Shown here: in pieces, positions 1 to 7,813 of the stretch | Layout: each line of letters opens with the position of its first letter | Numbering within the stretch: the first letter of the stretch is position 1 | NCBI GenBank assembly: GCA_910575555.1 | Contig: CAJTFX010000013.1 | Coordinates: 1-64,000 of the forward strand | Length of the DNA: 64,000 nucleotides | Direction: 5' to 3' | Origin: Lachnospiraceae bacterium | Lineage (GTDB): Bacteria > Bacillota > Clostridia > Lachnospirales > Lachnospiraceae | The notes under the pieces: generated by a model | The model's input: the letters and a program-made list of their open reading frames with translations, nothing else | What the model was told of the DNA's origin: nothing | Databases searched by the model: none | Made by a program: the position numbers and the translations under genes

Positions 1-102
1 TTCTCGGAATATCAGTTAGAAAGGCTATAGCCTTTCCGTCACTTTTACCTCTTTGCAGGAAAATCCCACGCAGAGTTTATATGCGACAACGTGTCGCTGC
101 AC
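1..102 (-). mobile_element. 5' end of a probable second group II intron in virD4 (partial)
   Basis: The virD4 reading frame matches the expected coupling-protein sequence up to ...GARLAPFD and then departs abruptly. The departure point on the minus strand begins GTGCAGCGACACG, followed at once by a 6-bp hairpin (GCGACA/TGTCGC). The confirmed intron in the same gene also begins GTGC followed at once by a small hairpin (GCCC-GTAA-GGGC). The exon breaks after ...TTTGATA, which fits an interrupted Ile codon where relatives have an Ile. The 3' part, domain V and any RT gene lie outside the window, so this is inference. An insertion of another kind is the alternative. Confidence 0.45.
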
Positions 103-633
103 TATCAAAGGGGGCTAAACGTGCGCCGCAGCTAATTAAGATGCTTTTCGCTGTCTTGCCCGCCGCCAGTTTGTATTTTTTATACTGCTTTACCGCAAAA
201 TGCTCCGGCTCTCTTTCCTCCAGCTCATCAAACATCAAATCAACGGGATTTTTAAATTCCTCGTCATCCTCCCTTGCTTCGCTGGCATTTATCATGTCAA
301 GCAACGTAGTGAAATTCTGTTCTTCCTCCACGCACTCATACCAGATGTACCCGATCAGTGCAGTATAATAGAGCTTTTCGGCTTTCACCCAAAAATCCTC
401 GCCGGATTGCTGCCCCTCCCCTTTGGTGTTTAAGATGATTGTGTTTACGAGTTTCAAAATGTCCTTCTCGCTCCGGATATAAACGAGAGGGTTGTAGTGC
501 ATGGACTTTTTAAAGTTAATGGTATTCAGCACTTTCACCCGGTAACTGTTCTTTAAGAGCATTTTTCCGCACTCTACTAACACTGTCCCCTTCGGATCGG
601 TGACAACATATGATGAGTGCATCTGCATCAGGT
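103..633 (-). CDS. virD4: VirD4/TraG-type conjugative coupling protein, second exon
   Basis: This is the central part of the type IV secretion coupling ATPase, which links the relaxosome to the mating channel at the membrane. It begins NLMQMHSSYVVTDPKGT, the stretch that normally follows the Walker A region, and continues through the helical segment to KSILISCGARLAPFD. Joined to the 5' exon at 3140 it restores an uninterrupted ...FFVKPNLMQMH... with no lost or gained base. Before the intron is removed, the local frame continues from intron sequence and ends at a stop at 77. The C-terminal part with the Walker B region lies beyond the window, after a probable second intron. Confidence 0.85.
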
Positions 634-694
634 ATGAGGTAGGCACCCTGCGCCTTACTGGCTTTCGCCAGCAGGTTTCAGGGAGCCGCCTCCC

Positions 695-728
695 AAACCG
701 GACGTACACCTCTCAGCGTATCCGGCTT
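695..728 (-). ncRNA. Group II intron domain V
   Basis: This 34-nt element is the catalytic core of the intron RNA. It has the AGC catalytic triad near the 5' side of the lower stem (AAGCCGGA pairs with UCCGGUUU through a G-U wobble). It also has a two-nucleotide CG bulge and an upper stem closed by a GAGA tetraloop of GNRA type. It sits 61 bases before the 3' splice site, leaving the right room for domain VI. All canonical features are intact, so the intron looks splicing-competent. Confidence 0.93.
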
Positions 729-736
729 TCCATGAA

Positions 737-2554
737 TCACCTTGATTCTCTGGTTTCGTGTAAGAGTTCAAAGCAGTCAGGACAGAGTGCAAGAGATTTT
801 CTCCGCATCTCCAACATTTTCTTTTCAAATATATCCCTGCCCTTCAGCGATTTCAGCGTCCTTACATGGTGCATACATAAATACTCTGCCTGCTCCCCAC
901 ATATTTCGCATTTTCCGGCTTTGATTCGGTTGATTATCGTATGCCTGCTGTCGTATTTCTTATAGTTCGGCATAACATCCGACACATTGTCATAGCCGTC
1001 GCTGTGCTTCTTAAATCCATCATGGTAAAACTCACAGTATTTCCTCCCTTTTGTTGTGTCATAGGGGATTCTTAGCACTTTGTCTACCATGAAACGCTTT
1101 TTAATGGCACTGACTTTTGTCCTGTGTTTTCCCGCCAGGGTTTTCAGCATACTATAACGCACCATGTAGTAATACTTGTGCAGTACGCCGACATTTTCCG
1201 CAATGCGGTAGAAATTATATAACCCTCGGATTTCCGAATTGAATGTTGATACAATATCAGCATCATTCCGGTTCATCAGGTCTTTCCTCGGCATCGGTCT
1301 CCACGTTTCTTTGCCTGTGCCTTTGTTGCGCTTGACTTGTATCGCCCCACGCTCCATAGCCTTTTTAATCCATTTTTCTTTAGGCACATACAGGAATACT
1401 TTTCCGTTCCACACACGTTTCATGTCGCCGTTTTTACACCGCTTCATGCTTTTAGAGCGCATCACTTTGAAGTCATATCCCAAGTACCTCACCGGCTTGC
1501 TGGCATGGGTGATTTCCGTCTTTTCTTCGGACATTTCAAGGTGCAGCCTCTCTTTCAGGAAGATTCTCACATCCTCTTTGATTTTTTCTGCATCCCTTTT
1601 TGAACCAATCACACCGATTACAAAATCATCAGCGTAACGGTTGTACTGGATTTTCTTGTACCCTTCCTCAAACGGATTGTAATAATGCTGGTTCATCTTC
1701 TCCATTCTGGAATCTTTAAATTCCCTTATCAGTTCAGGAGTTGACTTTTCAGCGTCTGCCAATGCTTTCCGTGCCTTTTTGTACCTTCTGGACGCACGTT
1801 CGTATTCCTTCGTCGTCTTTCTGCGTTCCGGCTCACGGTCATACTTTTCTTTGTATTCCCGCATAAATTCATCCAGTTCGCTAAGGTAAATATTGGCGCA
1901 GATTGGACTGATGCCGCTGCCCTGCGGCACGCCGGAGTAGGTACAGTTGTATTCCCACTGTTCCATATACCCGGCTTTCAGGAATTTCCAGATAAGGCTG
2001 ATGAACGCCTCGTCCGCTATCCTTTTCCGCAATAGTTCCACTAATACATGGTGGTCAAAATTGTCAAAGCACGCATGGATGTCACCTTCCACAACCCATG
2101 TGACCCCGGTGAACATTCTTTTCACCTGCAAAAGCGCCGTATGACAGCTCCGTTTTGGTCTGAAACCATGCGAATAGTCGCTGAATGTCGGCTCATAGAT
2201 TGCTTCAAGAATCATCCTCACCACTTCCTGCACCAGCTTGTCATCCGTAGAAGTGATTCCAAGCGGACGCATTTTCCCGTTTTTCTTAGGGATATATTTT
2301 CTTTTTGCAGGCTTTGGCTGGTATGTCCTGTTTCGTATTGATTCGATTATCCGGTTGATTCTGGGCAGGCTCATATTATCCAGTGTCTGCCCGTCTACCC
2401 CCTGCGTCATGCTCCCCTGCGATTTTGCAATGTTTGCATAGGCAAGGAGATAGAATTCTGGATTGTACAGGTTACGGTACAACCTTTCATATTTGTAGTT
2501 TCTTACACTTGCCTTTTCTTCAAGGCTTTTCAAGACATGAATCGGATTTCTCAT
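737..2554 (-). CDS. ltrA: Group II intron reverse transcriptase/maturase with HNH endonuclease
   Basis: This multifunctional intron-encoded protein helps the intron RNA fold and splice, nicks target DNA and copies the intron by target-primed reverse transcription. The RT domain covers roughly residues 40-350 and contains the catalytic motif YADDFVIG. A maturase (X) domain follows, then a C-terminal zinc-type HNH domain (CEICGEQ...MHHVRTL...LCPDC). I start at the ATG at 2554 (MRNPIHVLKSLEEKA), preceded by AAAGGATGG. An in-frame extension to 2683 exists but has low-complexity, non-family sequence. The length, about 605 residues, is normal and no frameshift is seen. Confidence 0.95.
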   Translation of the reverse strand: MRNPIHVLKSLEEKASVRNYKYERLYRNLYNPEFYLLAYANIAKSQGSMTQGVDGQTLDNMSLPRINRIIESIRNRTYQPKPAKRKYIPKKNGKMRPLGITSTDDKLVQEVVRMILEAIYEPTFSDYSHGFRPKRSCHTALLQVKRMFTGVTWVVEGDIHACFDNFDHHVLVELLRKRIADEAFISLIWKFLKAGYMEQWEYNCTYSGVPQGSGISPICANIYLSELDEFMREYKEKYDREPERRKTTKEYERASRRYKKARKALADAEKSTPELIREFKDSRMEKMNQHYYNPFEEGYKKIQYNRYADDFVIGVIGSKRDAEKIKEDVRIFLKERLHLEMSEEKTEITHASKPVRYLGYDFKVMRSKSMKRCKNGDMKRVWNGKVFLYVPKEKWIKKAMERGAIQVKRNKGTGKETWRPMPRKDLMNRNDADIVSTFNSEIRGLYNFYRIAENVGVLHKYYYMVRYSMLKTLAGKHRTKVSAIKKRFMVDKVLRIPYDTTKGRKYCEFYHDGFKKHSDGYDNVSDVMPNYKKYDSRHTIINRIKAGKCEICGEQAEYLCMHHVRTLKSLKGRDIFEKKMLEMRRKSLALCPDCFELLHETRESR

Positions 2555-3139
2555 AGTGTCTCGCACACCATCCTTTCTGTTTTGAAATTGATTCACTGTT
2601 CCCCTTCGCCATGTAGACGGCTTTCCCGTCCCCGGACTACTATGGGAACTCTGTTGCCGTGGTGGATATTCAGAATCCCGCATTTCAGCGTTTTCATAGC
2701 CTTATGGCATTCCACTTTAGGCAATCCCCGTTTAGTACGGCATAAATGAGCGTTCCATGTTTTCGGTAAGTGTGTGACGTTCGCCTTTTTCCACTCTCCC
2801 GTGGCTGAACCTGTTCCGAGTATCAGCATCCGCATAGCCAAACAATGCGGATGTCAGGAACACTGGCGAGTACAACCTCTCTACGCCAGGAGTACGTCTT
2901 TTTCCCGATTTCAGGCTGTCATTCAAGCAGTTTAGCTTCCACCCTCATACATGGATTTTCATTCCGTCACGCTGACGCCTCTGAGGTTTCAGCGCCCCGT
3001 GTCCTCCGTCATGCTATGGTTGCCCTCCGGTTTCCCTTTTGGGGTTAGACGGGGAATGATAGGTTTGTGGCATATGCCACATGATACTTTTACCTACTAC
3101 TTGCTCAAGGTAGGATTTATGCCGCCCTTACGGGCGCAC

Positions 3140-3686
3140 TGGGTTTTACAAAAAACCTCGTCTTGCCCGAACCGGAACCGCCGATAACAAGGATATTTTT
3201 ATTCCTCGCATATTTCGGCTGTTTTGGTCTGCCGGACATCATCAGCCTTTCCGTTTCTGTGAGAAGAACATTGTTCTCAAACACCGGATCGACATAAGGC
3301 TCAATATCTTTTGCTGTTCCCCACCTTGCAGAACCGTACTCCATGCCATGCCGGAACTTCTTGGCGTTCTTGGCTTTGAAATACACTATAAGGCGGAGCG
3401 CAATGCCGCAACCTATCCCTATCAGCAAATCCTTTGGGTGGAAACTTGGTAACGGGTTGGAAAATAAATCCTCCATCCCCGCCATGACCGCCATCATCTT
3501 TTCAGAAACGTCCTGCCCCGGCGATACCCGCCACAGCCACGCTATTTTGTCGCAGAAATACCCGGCAAGCACATAGGGGAGATTCATAAGGAAAAGTTTC
3601 TTTTTGTCAACATTCCCCGTCTTTGCCTTTAACTTTTCGGGGATTGATTTTAAGTCTTTGGCAATGCCCTCTACGATTTTACTCAT
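3140..3686 (-). CDS. virD4: VirD4/TraG-type coupling protein, first exon
   Basis: This is the N-terminal part of the coupling protein. It has a hydrophobic N-terminal region with likely membrane segments near residues 30-55 and 95-115, then the Walker A loop GGSGSGKTRF near residue 170. It stops after ...FFVKP at the group II intron boundary. Read through, the frame adds only six or seven intron-derived residues before a stop. Its ATG overlaps the end of the PcfB-like gene by four bases (ATGA), so the two are translationally coupled, as is usual in Tn1549-like transfer modules. Functional VirD4 can be made only if the intron splices. Confidence 0.9.
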
Positions 3687-4159
3687 AATGACTGCCCCCT
3701 GTCCTTTAAGTGTTCCCTTGCCCTCTCCCGGTTCTTGCCCTTGCCTAACTGCTCCCGGAACTCCGCCAGCTTCTCCTTTACAGAGATGCGGTTATGCTTT
3801 TTCTCATTAACTTTTACAAACTCCTTAAATGCCTGCGTTATCACGTCGGCATCCTTGCCCTTGAATAATACAATGTGCTTCGGCGGTCTTTCCGTCTTAT
3901 CCTTTTTCACAGCAAACTGTACGTTGTATTTCTTTGCCACTCTCTCAAAGGACTTGATGTTGTTATCCGTCACCTCTATGCTCGAAGCGCCCATACCCTG
4001 ACCGACCAGCTCTTTCACTGATATTTTCCCATGCGGCATCTGCTTTCCCTGTTTATGGTGTTCCAGATACATTTTCATAGCCTTTTTCAGCACGTCGGCA
4101 GTCAATCGGGAAGATTTGAACACAAGGGCAATGGTTTTCTGTGTCACTTCCTCCTGCAT
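3683..4159 (-). CDS. PcfB-like (DUF3801) conjugation protein
   Basis: This 158-residue soluble protein resembles the PcfB/DUF3801 family, encoded directly upstream of VirD4 in Gram-positive conjugative elements. In the pCF10 system PcfB assists relaxase-DNA processing with the coupling protein. The visible features are the N-terminal motif TADVLKKAMKMYLEHH, the conserved segment around SIEVTDNNIKSFERVAKKYNVQFAVKKD, and a very basic C-terminal third. The stop overlaps the virD4 start. The family call rests on recognition of sequence and context. Confidence 0.8.
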   Translation of the reverse strand: MQEEVTQKTIALVFKSSRLTADVLKKAMKMYLEHHKQGKQMPHGKISVKELVGQGMGASSIEVTDNNIKSFERVAKKYNVQFAVKKDKTERPPKHIVLFKGKDADVITQAFKEFVKVNEKKHNRISVKEKLAEFREQLGKGKNRERAREHLKDRGQSL

Positions 4160-4255
4160 GGTTTCCCTCCTTCTTTTTTTATTGCTGTACCCCCGTCAGG
4201 GTGGGACGTACAGCCTGTGGATTAAATATTTCATAAGCTCTCCTTCCTGACCGGG

Positions 4256-4861
4256 TTATGGCAGATAAGGTTCTCTCCCTTCTTTTTCAGCTTCAATTAT
4301 CTCTGCAAAACCGCTTTCCAAATCTTCAAAGCAGATAGGAATATCCCCCGGATTTTTGATACAGGTATCCACAAAGCGGTAACTGAGCCGCCCTCCGTCC
4401 TTTCCAATACTGACACAGTAGACAGACGCAAACTCCCCGTTTTCCAGTATCCACATCTCGCTTTGAAGGCACAGGACAAAGTTGTCTGAAAACAGTTCCC
4501 TTATCTCACAGCCTATCTTGCAGGCTGGATAACAGAAAAGCACGTCCGTCATGGCGAAGGGTTCTTTCCCCGTACCGTCATCCCCCTCCATCATCATCAC
4601 GTCCTTCATGTTCCTTTTGATATAAGGGAATAACTGGCTGGAATAGTTCTCCGCCTCATATTCCCTCGGATCACTCCCATTGCCCAAAAACTCCGCAGAA
4701 TCATCAAACTCACTGTCCTCATACAGCCGGAACAGACGGAGAAGGCACTCCCGCAGCTTCCCTTCCGTCAGACCTTCTTCCTGTAAGTCCGGCTCCCGCC
4801 CCTTTTTCGGTTTTCTTTTCCCCGCCGCTGAAAGGGCGGCTGCTACTTTTTTGTGTTTCAT
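4256..4861 (-). CDS. ICE protein of unknown function (201 aa)
   Basis: I do not recognise a domain. The protein starts with a basic, Lys/Arg-rich stretch of about 25 residues (KHKKVAAALSAAGKRKPKKGR) that could bind nucleic acid. An acidic remainder follows, rich in Asp and Glu. No membrane segment or signal peptide is visible. The ATG is preceded by AAAGGAGAAAG. A hairpin leader (4883-4905) shared with another ICE gene lies just upstream. Position between replication and transfer genes suggests an accessory role in the element. Confidence 0.7.
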   Translation of the reverse strand: MKHKKVAAALSAAGKRKPKKGREPDLQEEGLTEGKLRECLLRLFRLYEDSEFDDSAEFLGNGSDPREYEAENYSSQLFPYIKRNMKDVMMMEGDDGTGKEPFAMTDVLFCYPACKIGCEIRELFSDNFVLCLQSEMWILENGEFASVYCVSIGKDGGRLSYRFVDTCIKNPGDIPICFEDLESGFAEIIEAEKEGREPYLP

Positions 4862-4882
4862 TTTCCTTCTTTCTCCTTTCCG

Positions 4883-4905
4883 CTTCTGGACTTTTTGTCC
4901 AAAAG
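4883..4905 (-). promoter_or_regulatory. Leader hairpin shared by two ICE genes, copy 1
   Basis: On the minus strand this reads CTTTTGGAC-AAAAA-GTCCAGAAG, a near-perfect stem of nine pairs with a five-base loop. It lies about 22 bases before the start codon of the 201-aa gene. The same arms recur at 5976-5998 before another ICE gene, there with a TTTTT loop. The arrangement suggests a protein operator or a leader RNA hairpin. The role is inferred. Confidence 0.6.
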
Positions 4906-4921
4906 TTTTATAAACGCAAAA

Positions 4922-4962
4922 AGGGCAGCTACAAACCGCTGTTTACGGTCTATAACTGCCCT
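4922..4962 (-). terminator. Hairpin between ICE genes, possible terminator
   Basis: AGGGCAG at 4922-4928 pairs with CTGCCCT at 4956-4962. An inner ACCG/CGGT pairing lies within the 27-base interval. On the minus strand the structure follows the zinc-ribbon gene that ends at 4984, and a T-rich stretch (CTTTTTGCG) follows it. It could be an intrinsic terminator or attenuator. Confidence 0.5.
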
Positions 4963-4983
4963 CACGCTGTTTCTGGTATTTAA

Positions 4984-5523
4984 TTATCTGTACCGGATTA
5001 CCGGACACTGCTTTGTCTTTTTCCCTACTTTCCTCCGTTCCAGAGCGAAAACCATATCCCCGGTACGCTCAAAATATCCGATGTCTTTTTTCCAACTTAT
5101 GCCGCATTTGCAGTGCTGTAACCCGATAAACTGCTGTTTCATCTTCCTTCCGCAGTCCGGGCATACTTTTTTGCTCCTGCCTATCTGCTTTACTTTCGGC
5201 TTGTCGGCATCTTCTTTCTTTTTCTCTTTCTTTTCCGGAAGCCCGTTCTCTGCAATCCTCGTTTCATAACGTGGCAGACGGTAAAGGTACAGGCTGTATA
5301 CTTCATCAAAAGAAGCCTTTTCCGCTATCCCCTTTACCCTCTGGTAAATCTGCCCCACAATTTTTTCACAGTCCTCTCCTTCCGGCATCCTGCCATGCTC
5401 CCTGTAATAATCACAGGTCTTTTGGAACATACTGTCTGCTATTCCTGCTTTCTGCTTCTGCTTTAAGTCTTTATATGTCCTGTCTGCCCTTTTCAGGCGC
5501 TTCCTGTTTCCCAAACACACCAC
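4984..5523 (-). CDS. Zinc-ribbon ICE protein of unknown function (179 aa)
   Basis: The N-terminal half is helical and basic. A charged linker (KKEKKKEDADKPK) leads to a C-terminal zinc ribbon, CPDCGRKMKQQFIGLQHCKCG, whose four cysteines (CxxC and CxC) could hold one Zn2+. No catalytic domain is recognised. Such ribbons often mark nucleic-acid-binding or scaffold proteins, which would suit an element protein, but this is inference. The gene lies in the same orientation as its neighbours, with short gaps. Confidence 0.7.
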   Translation of the reverse strand: MVCLGNRKRLKRADRTYKDLKQKQKAGIADSMFQKTCDYYREHGRMPEGEDCEKIVGQIYQRVKGIAEKASFDEVYSLYLYRLPRYETRIAENGLPEKKEKKKEDADKPKVKQIGRSKKVCPDCGRKMKQQFIGLQHCKCGISWKKDIGYFERTGDMVFALERRKVGKKTKQCPVIRYR

Positions 5524-5588
5524 TCCTTTACCCTGATACGGTCTATTTTAGCAGAAAACGCCCCGAAATTGTAAAAAATATCTGCCAC

Positions 5589-5957
5589 CTAAGCGAAAGC
5601 ATCTTCACACCGGGAAATAAAATATTTCTTCTTTTCCAAGATTTCCTCCTGCCTGTCTTTGGAAAGCGACCTGAATATCTCGTCATAGTCAAGCTCCGCA
5701 AGCGGCGTACCCAAAACAGGCGTTAAGACCTCATGTTCATACCATATCCGCCAGAGTTCCTCAAACAGTTCCATGCTGTCCGAAAATGCCATTGCCGAAT
5801 CAAAGCCTTCTCCCTCACTGAACCATTGCAGACGGACAAAGCCGAACCTCCCGGCATCCGCCACCATTACATCTGCCAGCTCATACAGTTCCGCAAACGC
5901 ATCCGCCACTTTCCGGCATTTTGCCCGCTGTTCTTCCGTAATATATTTTTCCGCCAT
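5589..5957 (-). CDS. ICE protein of unknown function (122 aa)
   Basis: This is a small acidic protein without recognised motifs. It looks entirely soluble, rich in aromatic and acidic residues (for example ELFEELWRIWYEHE), with predicted helices throughout. The ATG is preceded by a strong RBS (TTAGGAGGTGCGCT). The shared leader hairpin at 5976-5998 lies upstream, pairing this gene with the 201-aa gene in possible regulation. Confidence 0.68.
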   Translation of the reverse strand: MAEKYITEEQRAKCRKVADAFAELYELADVMVADAGRFGFVRLQWFSEGEGFDSAMAFSDSMELFEELWRIWYEHEVLTPVLGTPLAELDYDEIFRSLSKDRQEEILEKKKYFISRCEDAFA

Positions 5958-5975
5958 AGCGCACCTCCTAACTCA

Positions 5976-5998
5976 CTTCTGGACAAAAAGTCCAAAAG
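5976..5998 (-). promoter_or_regulatory. Leader hairpin shared by two ICE genes, copy 2
   Basis: On the minus strand this reads CTTTTGGAC-TTTTT-GTCCAGAAG, the same arms as at 4883-4905 but with a TTTTT loop in place of AAAAA. It lies about 19 bases before the start codon at 5957. Conservation of the arms but not of the loop points to selection on the stem or on a palindromic binding site. Confidence 0.6.
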
Positions 5999-6007
5999 CT
6001 ATTGATT

Positions 6008-6661
6008 CTATTTTAAACAGTAGATTGTGCAAAGGTCAGCGCATAACACGCCTTCCCCATATTTTACAGTGTCAAACAAAAGGCACTGGAACAGCACGTC
6101 ACGCACACCCGCAAGGCTGACAATGCCCTGTTCTTTTTCTGAAAAGCCTGTGCCGGGAATATCCATATCCGCCGATGCCGCCCGCCTTGCCGAGATACAG
6201 TGCGTATAAAGTCCGAGGATATATTTATCCGACATGGGGAAAACAAAGGTTTCCTGCCCGTAATATGTCACCCTGTATTTCTCCTGTTCCCCGTCCGGCA
6301 GCTTAAAGAAACACTGCACTGTTTCCAGATAAGTATGCCCGTCAAAATCCGGCTTTATTTTCTTTCCGTAATGACTGATTGCGGAAAAAATGCAGTTCCG
6401 GTCAAATATGGAATAAGTTCGCTGAAAATCCGGCTTCCTGCCCCTGATGTTCATATAAACATTGCTCCCCGTCCCATTTACGGCAAATTTCCCATAATCG
6501 CCTGTCCGCAGCAGATAGGACAATACCTCCAGCAGCTTTTCTTTTGACGCAATCTCCTGATAGGGGGAATCGCCAAACTCTATCCCCACAAACTTTAACG
6601 GGCAGCTCCCCTTTGCGATCTCCCGTTCCATTGCCCGGTCAATATCCCGCATGGATTCCAT
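6008..6661 (-). CDS. ICE protein of unknown function (217 aa)
   Basis: No domain is recognised. The protein is soluble, mixed alpha/beta in appearance, without signal peptide or membrane segment. It begins at the base directly after the repA stop codon (repA ends at 6662), so it is probably co-translated with the replication initiator. This suggests a link to replication or maintenance rather than to mating, but only by position. Confidence 0.7.
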   Translation of the reverse strand: MESMRDIDRAMEREIAKGSCPLKFVGIEFGDSPYQEIASKEKLLEVLSYLLRTGDYGKFAVNGTGSNVYMNIRGRKPDFQRTYSIFDRNCIFSAISHYGKKIKPDFDGHTYLETVQCFFKLPDGEQEKYRVTYYGQETFVFPMSDKYILGLYTHCISARRAASADMDIPGTGFSEKEQGIVSLAGVRDVLFQCLLFDTVKYGEGVLCADLCTIYCLK

Positions 6662-7813
6662 TTATCCATCTCCTTCCGCTTTGGACTGGAACAGTCCTTT
6701 TTCTTCCCAACCGCCGCCATACATATCATGCTGAACTAACTGCTGGTAATAATGGTTCATGGTATTGGGGGCATTATAGAGGGCAGTCACCATGTATGCC
6801 CTGATGTTGGCTATTTTTGTTGTGGTTTCCTTCATACACCCAATGACATACTCCAAATGGGAACTGTCCAGCTTTAAAAACTTAGACTTTACAAGCTCAT
6901 AAGGGTAATCCTCCCCATTCACCTTTACCGTCCTGCGCTTTACACACACAATCTCGCATATCACCTCATACAGTTCCTCATACAGACCTTTTTCACTCCA
7001 ATCGCCATATTTCATGTGATGCTCATACTCAATATTTTTCTTAATGATTTCCATGTAGGCGCTAGCTTCATCCATCACATCAATCATACCATTATCCAGC
7101 TTGCCCGGTTCCTGTTTTTCTGCTTCACTGTCTGATTGATTGATAGGATTGGTATAACTCAGATCAGTATAATTAGTATTGTTATAATTAGGGTTCGATT
7201 CCCGAACTTCCGCAAGTTCGGTTTCCGAATTTCTTGAAGTTCGGTTTCCGAACTCCTGCAAGTTCGGTTTCCGAATCTCTTGAAGTTCGATTTCCGAACT
7301 TCTTGAAGTTTGATTATCGAACCTCTTGAAGTTCGGTTTCCGAACTTCTGCGGAATTGTCAGCATTATCAGCTTTTTCCGGCTCTCCTCCCGGTTCTTTC
7401 CCGGTATCCAGTGTCGCAAAATTCTTCACATAGATGATGTCCGGCTTGCCCAGTCCCCGTCTTTTCTTCTCAATCAGACCGATTCCCTTTTTGCTGTCAA
7501 GCTCCGCAATCACTTTGGCGCATTTCTCCCTTGCGCATCCCAAATCCTCCATTATGTTATCCAGGGTGTAATGGATATACACCCTGTTTTCCTCGTCAAG
7601 CCAGCCATTCTTGATTGACAATGCCAGCCTGTCAAGCATCAGACCATAAAGGAGCTTTGCATCGCTGGACAACTCTTTAAACCTTGCGTCTTTTATCAGC
7701 AGCCTCGGAACCCGGTAAAAAGAAAACTGTTCCGCTTCGATGCCATAATAATAGTCAAATTTTATTGTGCCATCCACGCTGATGCACCTCCCCTCTATTG
7801 TCTTTTCTTCCAT
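6662..7813 (-). CDS. repA: RepA_N-type replication initiator protein
   Basis: This initiator probably starts replication of the excised circular ICE. The N-terminal 125 residues carry the RepA_N signature (QFSFYRVPRLLIKDARFKEL, then SSDAKLLYGLMLDR), a winged-helix DNA-binding domain. A low-complexity central segment of about 55 residues with a 23-residue protein period follows. This comes from seven 23-bp DNA repeats (7191-7351). The C-terminal 150 residues form a helical DUF6017-like domain. The length, 383 residues, is typical. The start overlaps the end of parB by 19 bases. In RepA_N plasmids the origin lies inside the rep gene, which fits the repeats here. Confidence 0.9.
   Translation of the reverse strand: MEEKTIEGRCISVDGTIKFDYYYGIEAEQFSFYRVPRLLIKDARFKELSSDAKLLYGLMLDRLALSIKNGWLDEENRVYIHYTLDNIMEDLGCAREKCAKVIAELDSKKGIGLIEKKRRGLGKPDIIYVKNFATLDTGKEPGGEPEKADNADNSAEVRKPNFKRFDNQTSRSSEIELQEIRKPNLQEFGNRTSRNSETELAEVRESNPNYNNTNYTDLSYTNPINQSDSEAEKQEPGKLDNGMIDVMDEASAYMEIIKKNIEYEHHMKYGDWSEKGLYEELYEVICEIVCVKRRTVKVNGEDYPYELVKSKFLKLDSSHLEYVIGCMKETTTKIANIRAYMVTALYNAPNTMNHYYQQLVQHDMYGGGWEEKGLFQSKAEGDG
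7191..7351. repeat. Seven tandem 23-bp repeats inside repA (candidate oriV iterons)
   Basis: Seven head-to-tail units of exactly 23 bp fill this stretch. The plus-strand consensus is AAGTTCGGTTTCCGAA followed by a variable YTYYTGM-like tail. Most units contain the palindrome GTTCGG-TTT-CCGAAC. The first and sixth units are the most degenerate. Because 23 is not a multiple of three, successive units are translated in different frames, and three units make one 23-residue protein repeat. The location in the middle of a RepA_N gene matches the origin position established for pAD1 and pSK41 relatives. Confidence 0.88.

Larger units (their letters stand above)
634..3139 (-). mobile_element. Group II intron, full length, inserted in virD4
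   Basis: This is a self-splicing retroelement of 2,506 bp. On the minus strand it starts GTGCGCCCG and ends ...CTACCTCAT, both fitting group II intron termini. Removing exactly 634-3139 joins AAACCCA to ACCTGATG and restores the virD4 codons K-P-N-L-M. It encodes a reverse transcriptase/maturase with an HNH endonuclease, and a canonical domain V lies between that gene and the 3' end. The roughly 580 bases from 2555 to 3139 carry no gene and should fold as the 5' RNA domains I-IV. The RT has an endonuclease domain, so a group IIC intron is unlikely. Confidence 0.95.

Noticed and set aside
2555-2683. N-terminal extension of the intron RT to 648 residues
   Set aside because: The extra 43 residues are not family-like and overlap structured intron RNA. 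The ATG at 2554 starts the conserved part.
7191-7351. Regularly spaced repeats that might be a CRISPR array
   Set aside because: The units are directly adjacent with no unique spacers and lie within an intact repA frame. The 23-bp iteron reading fits better.
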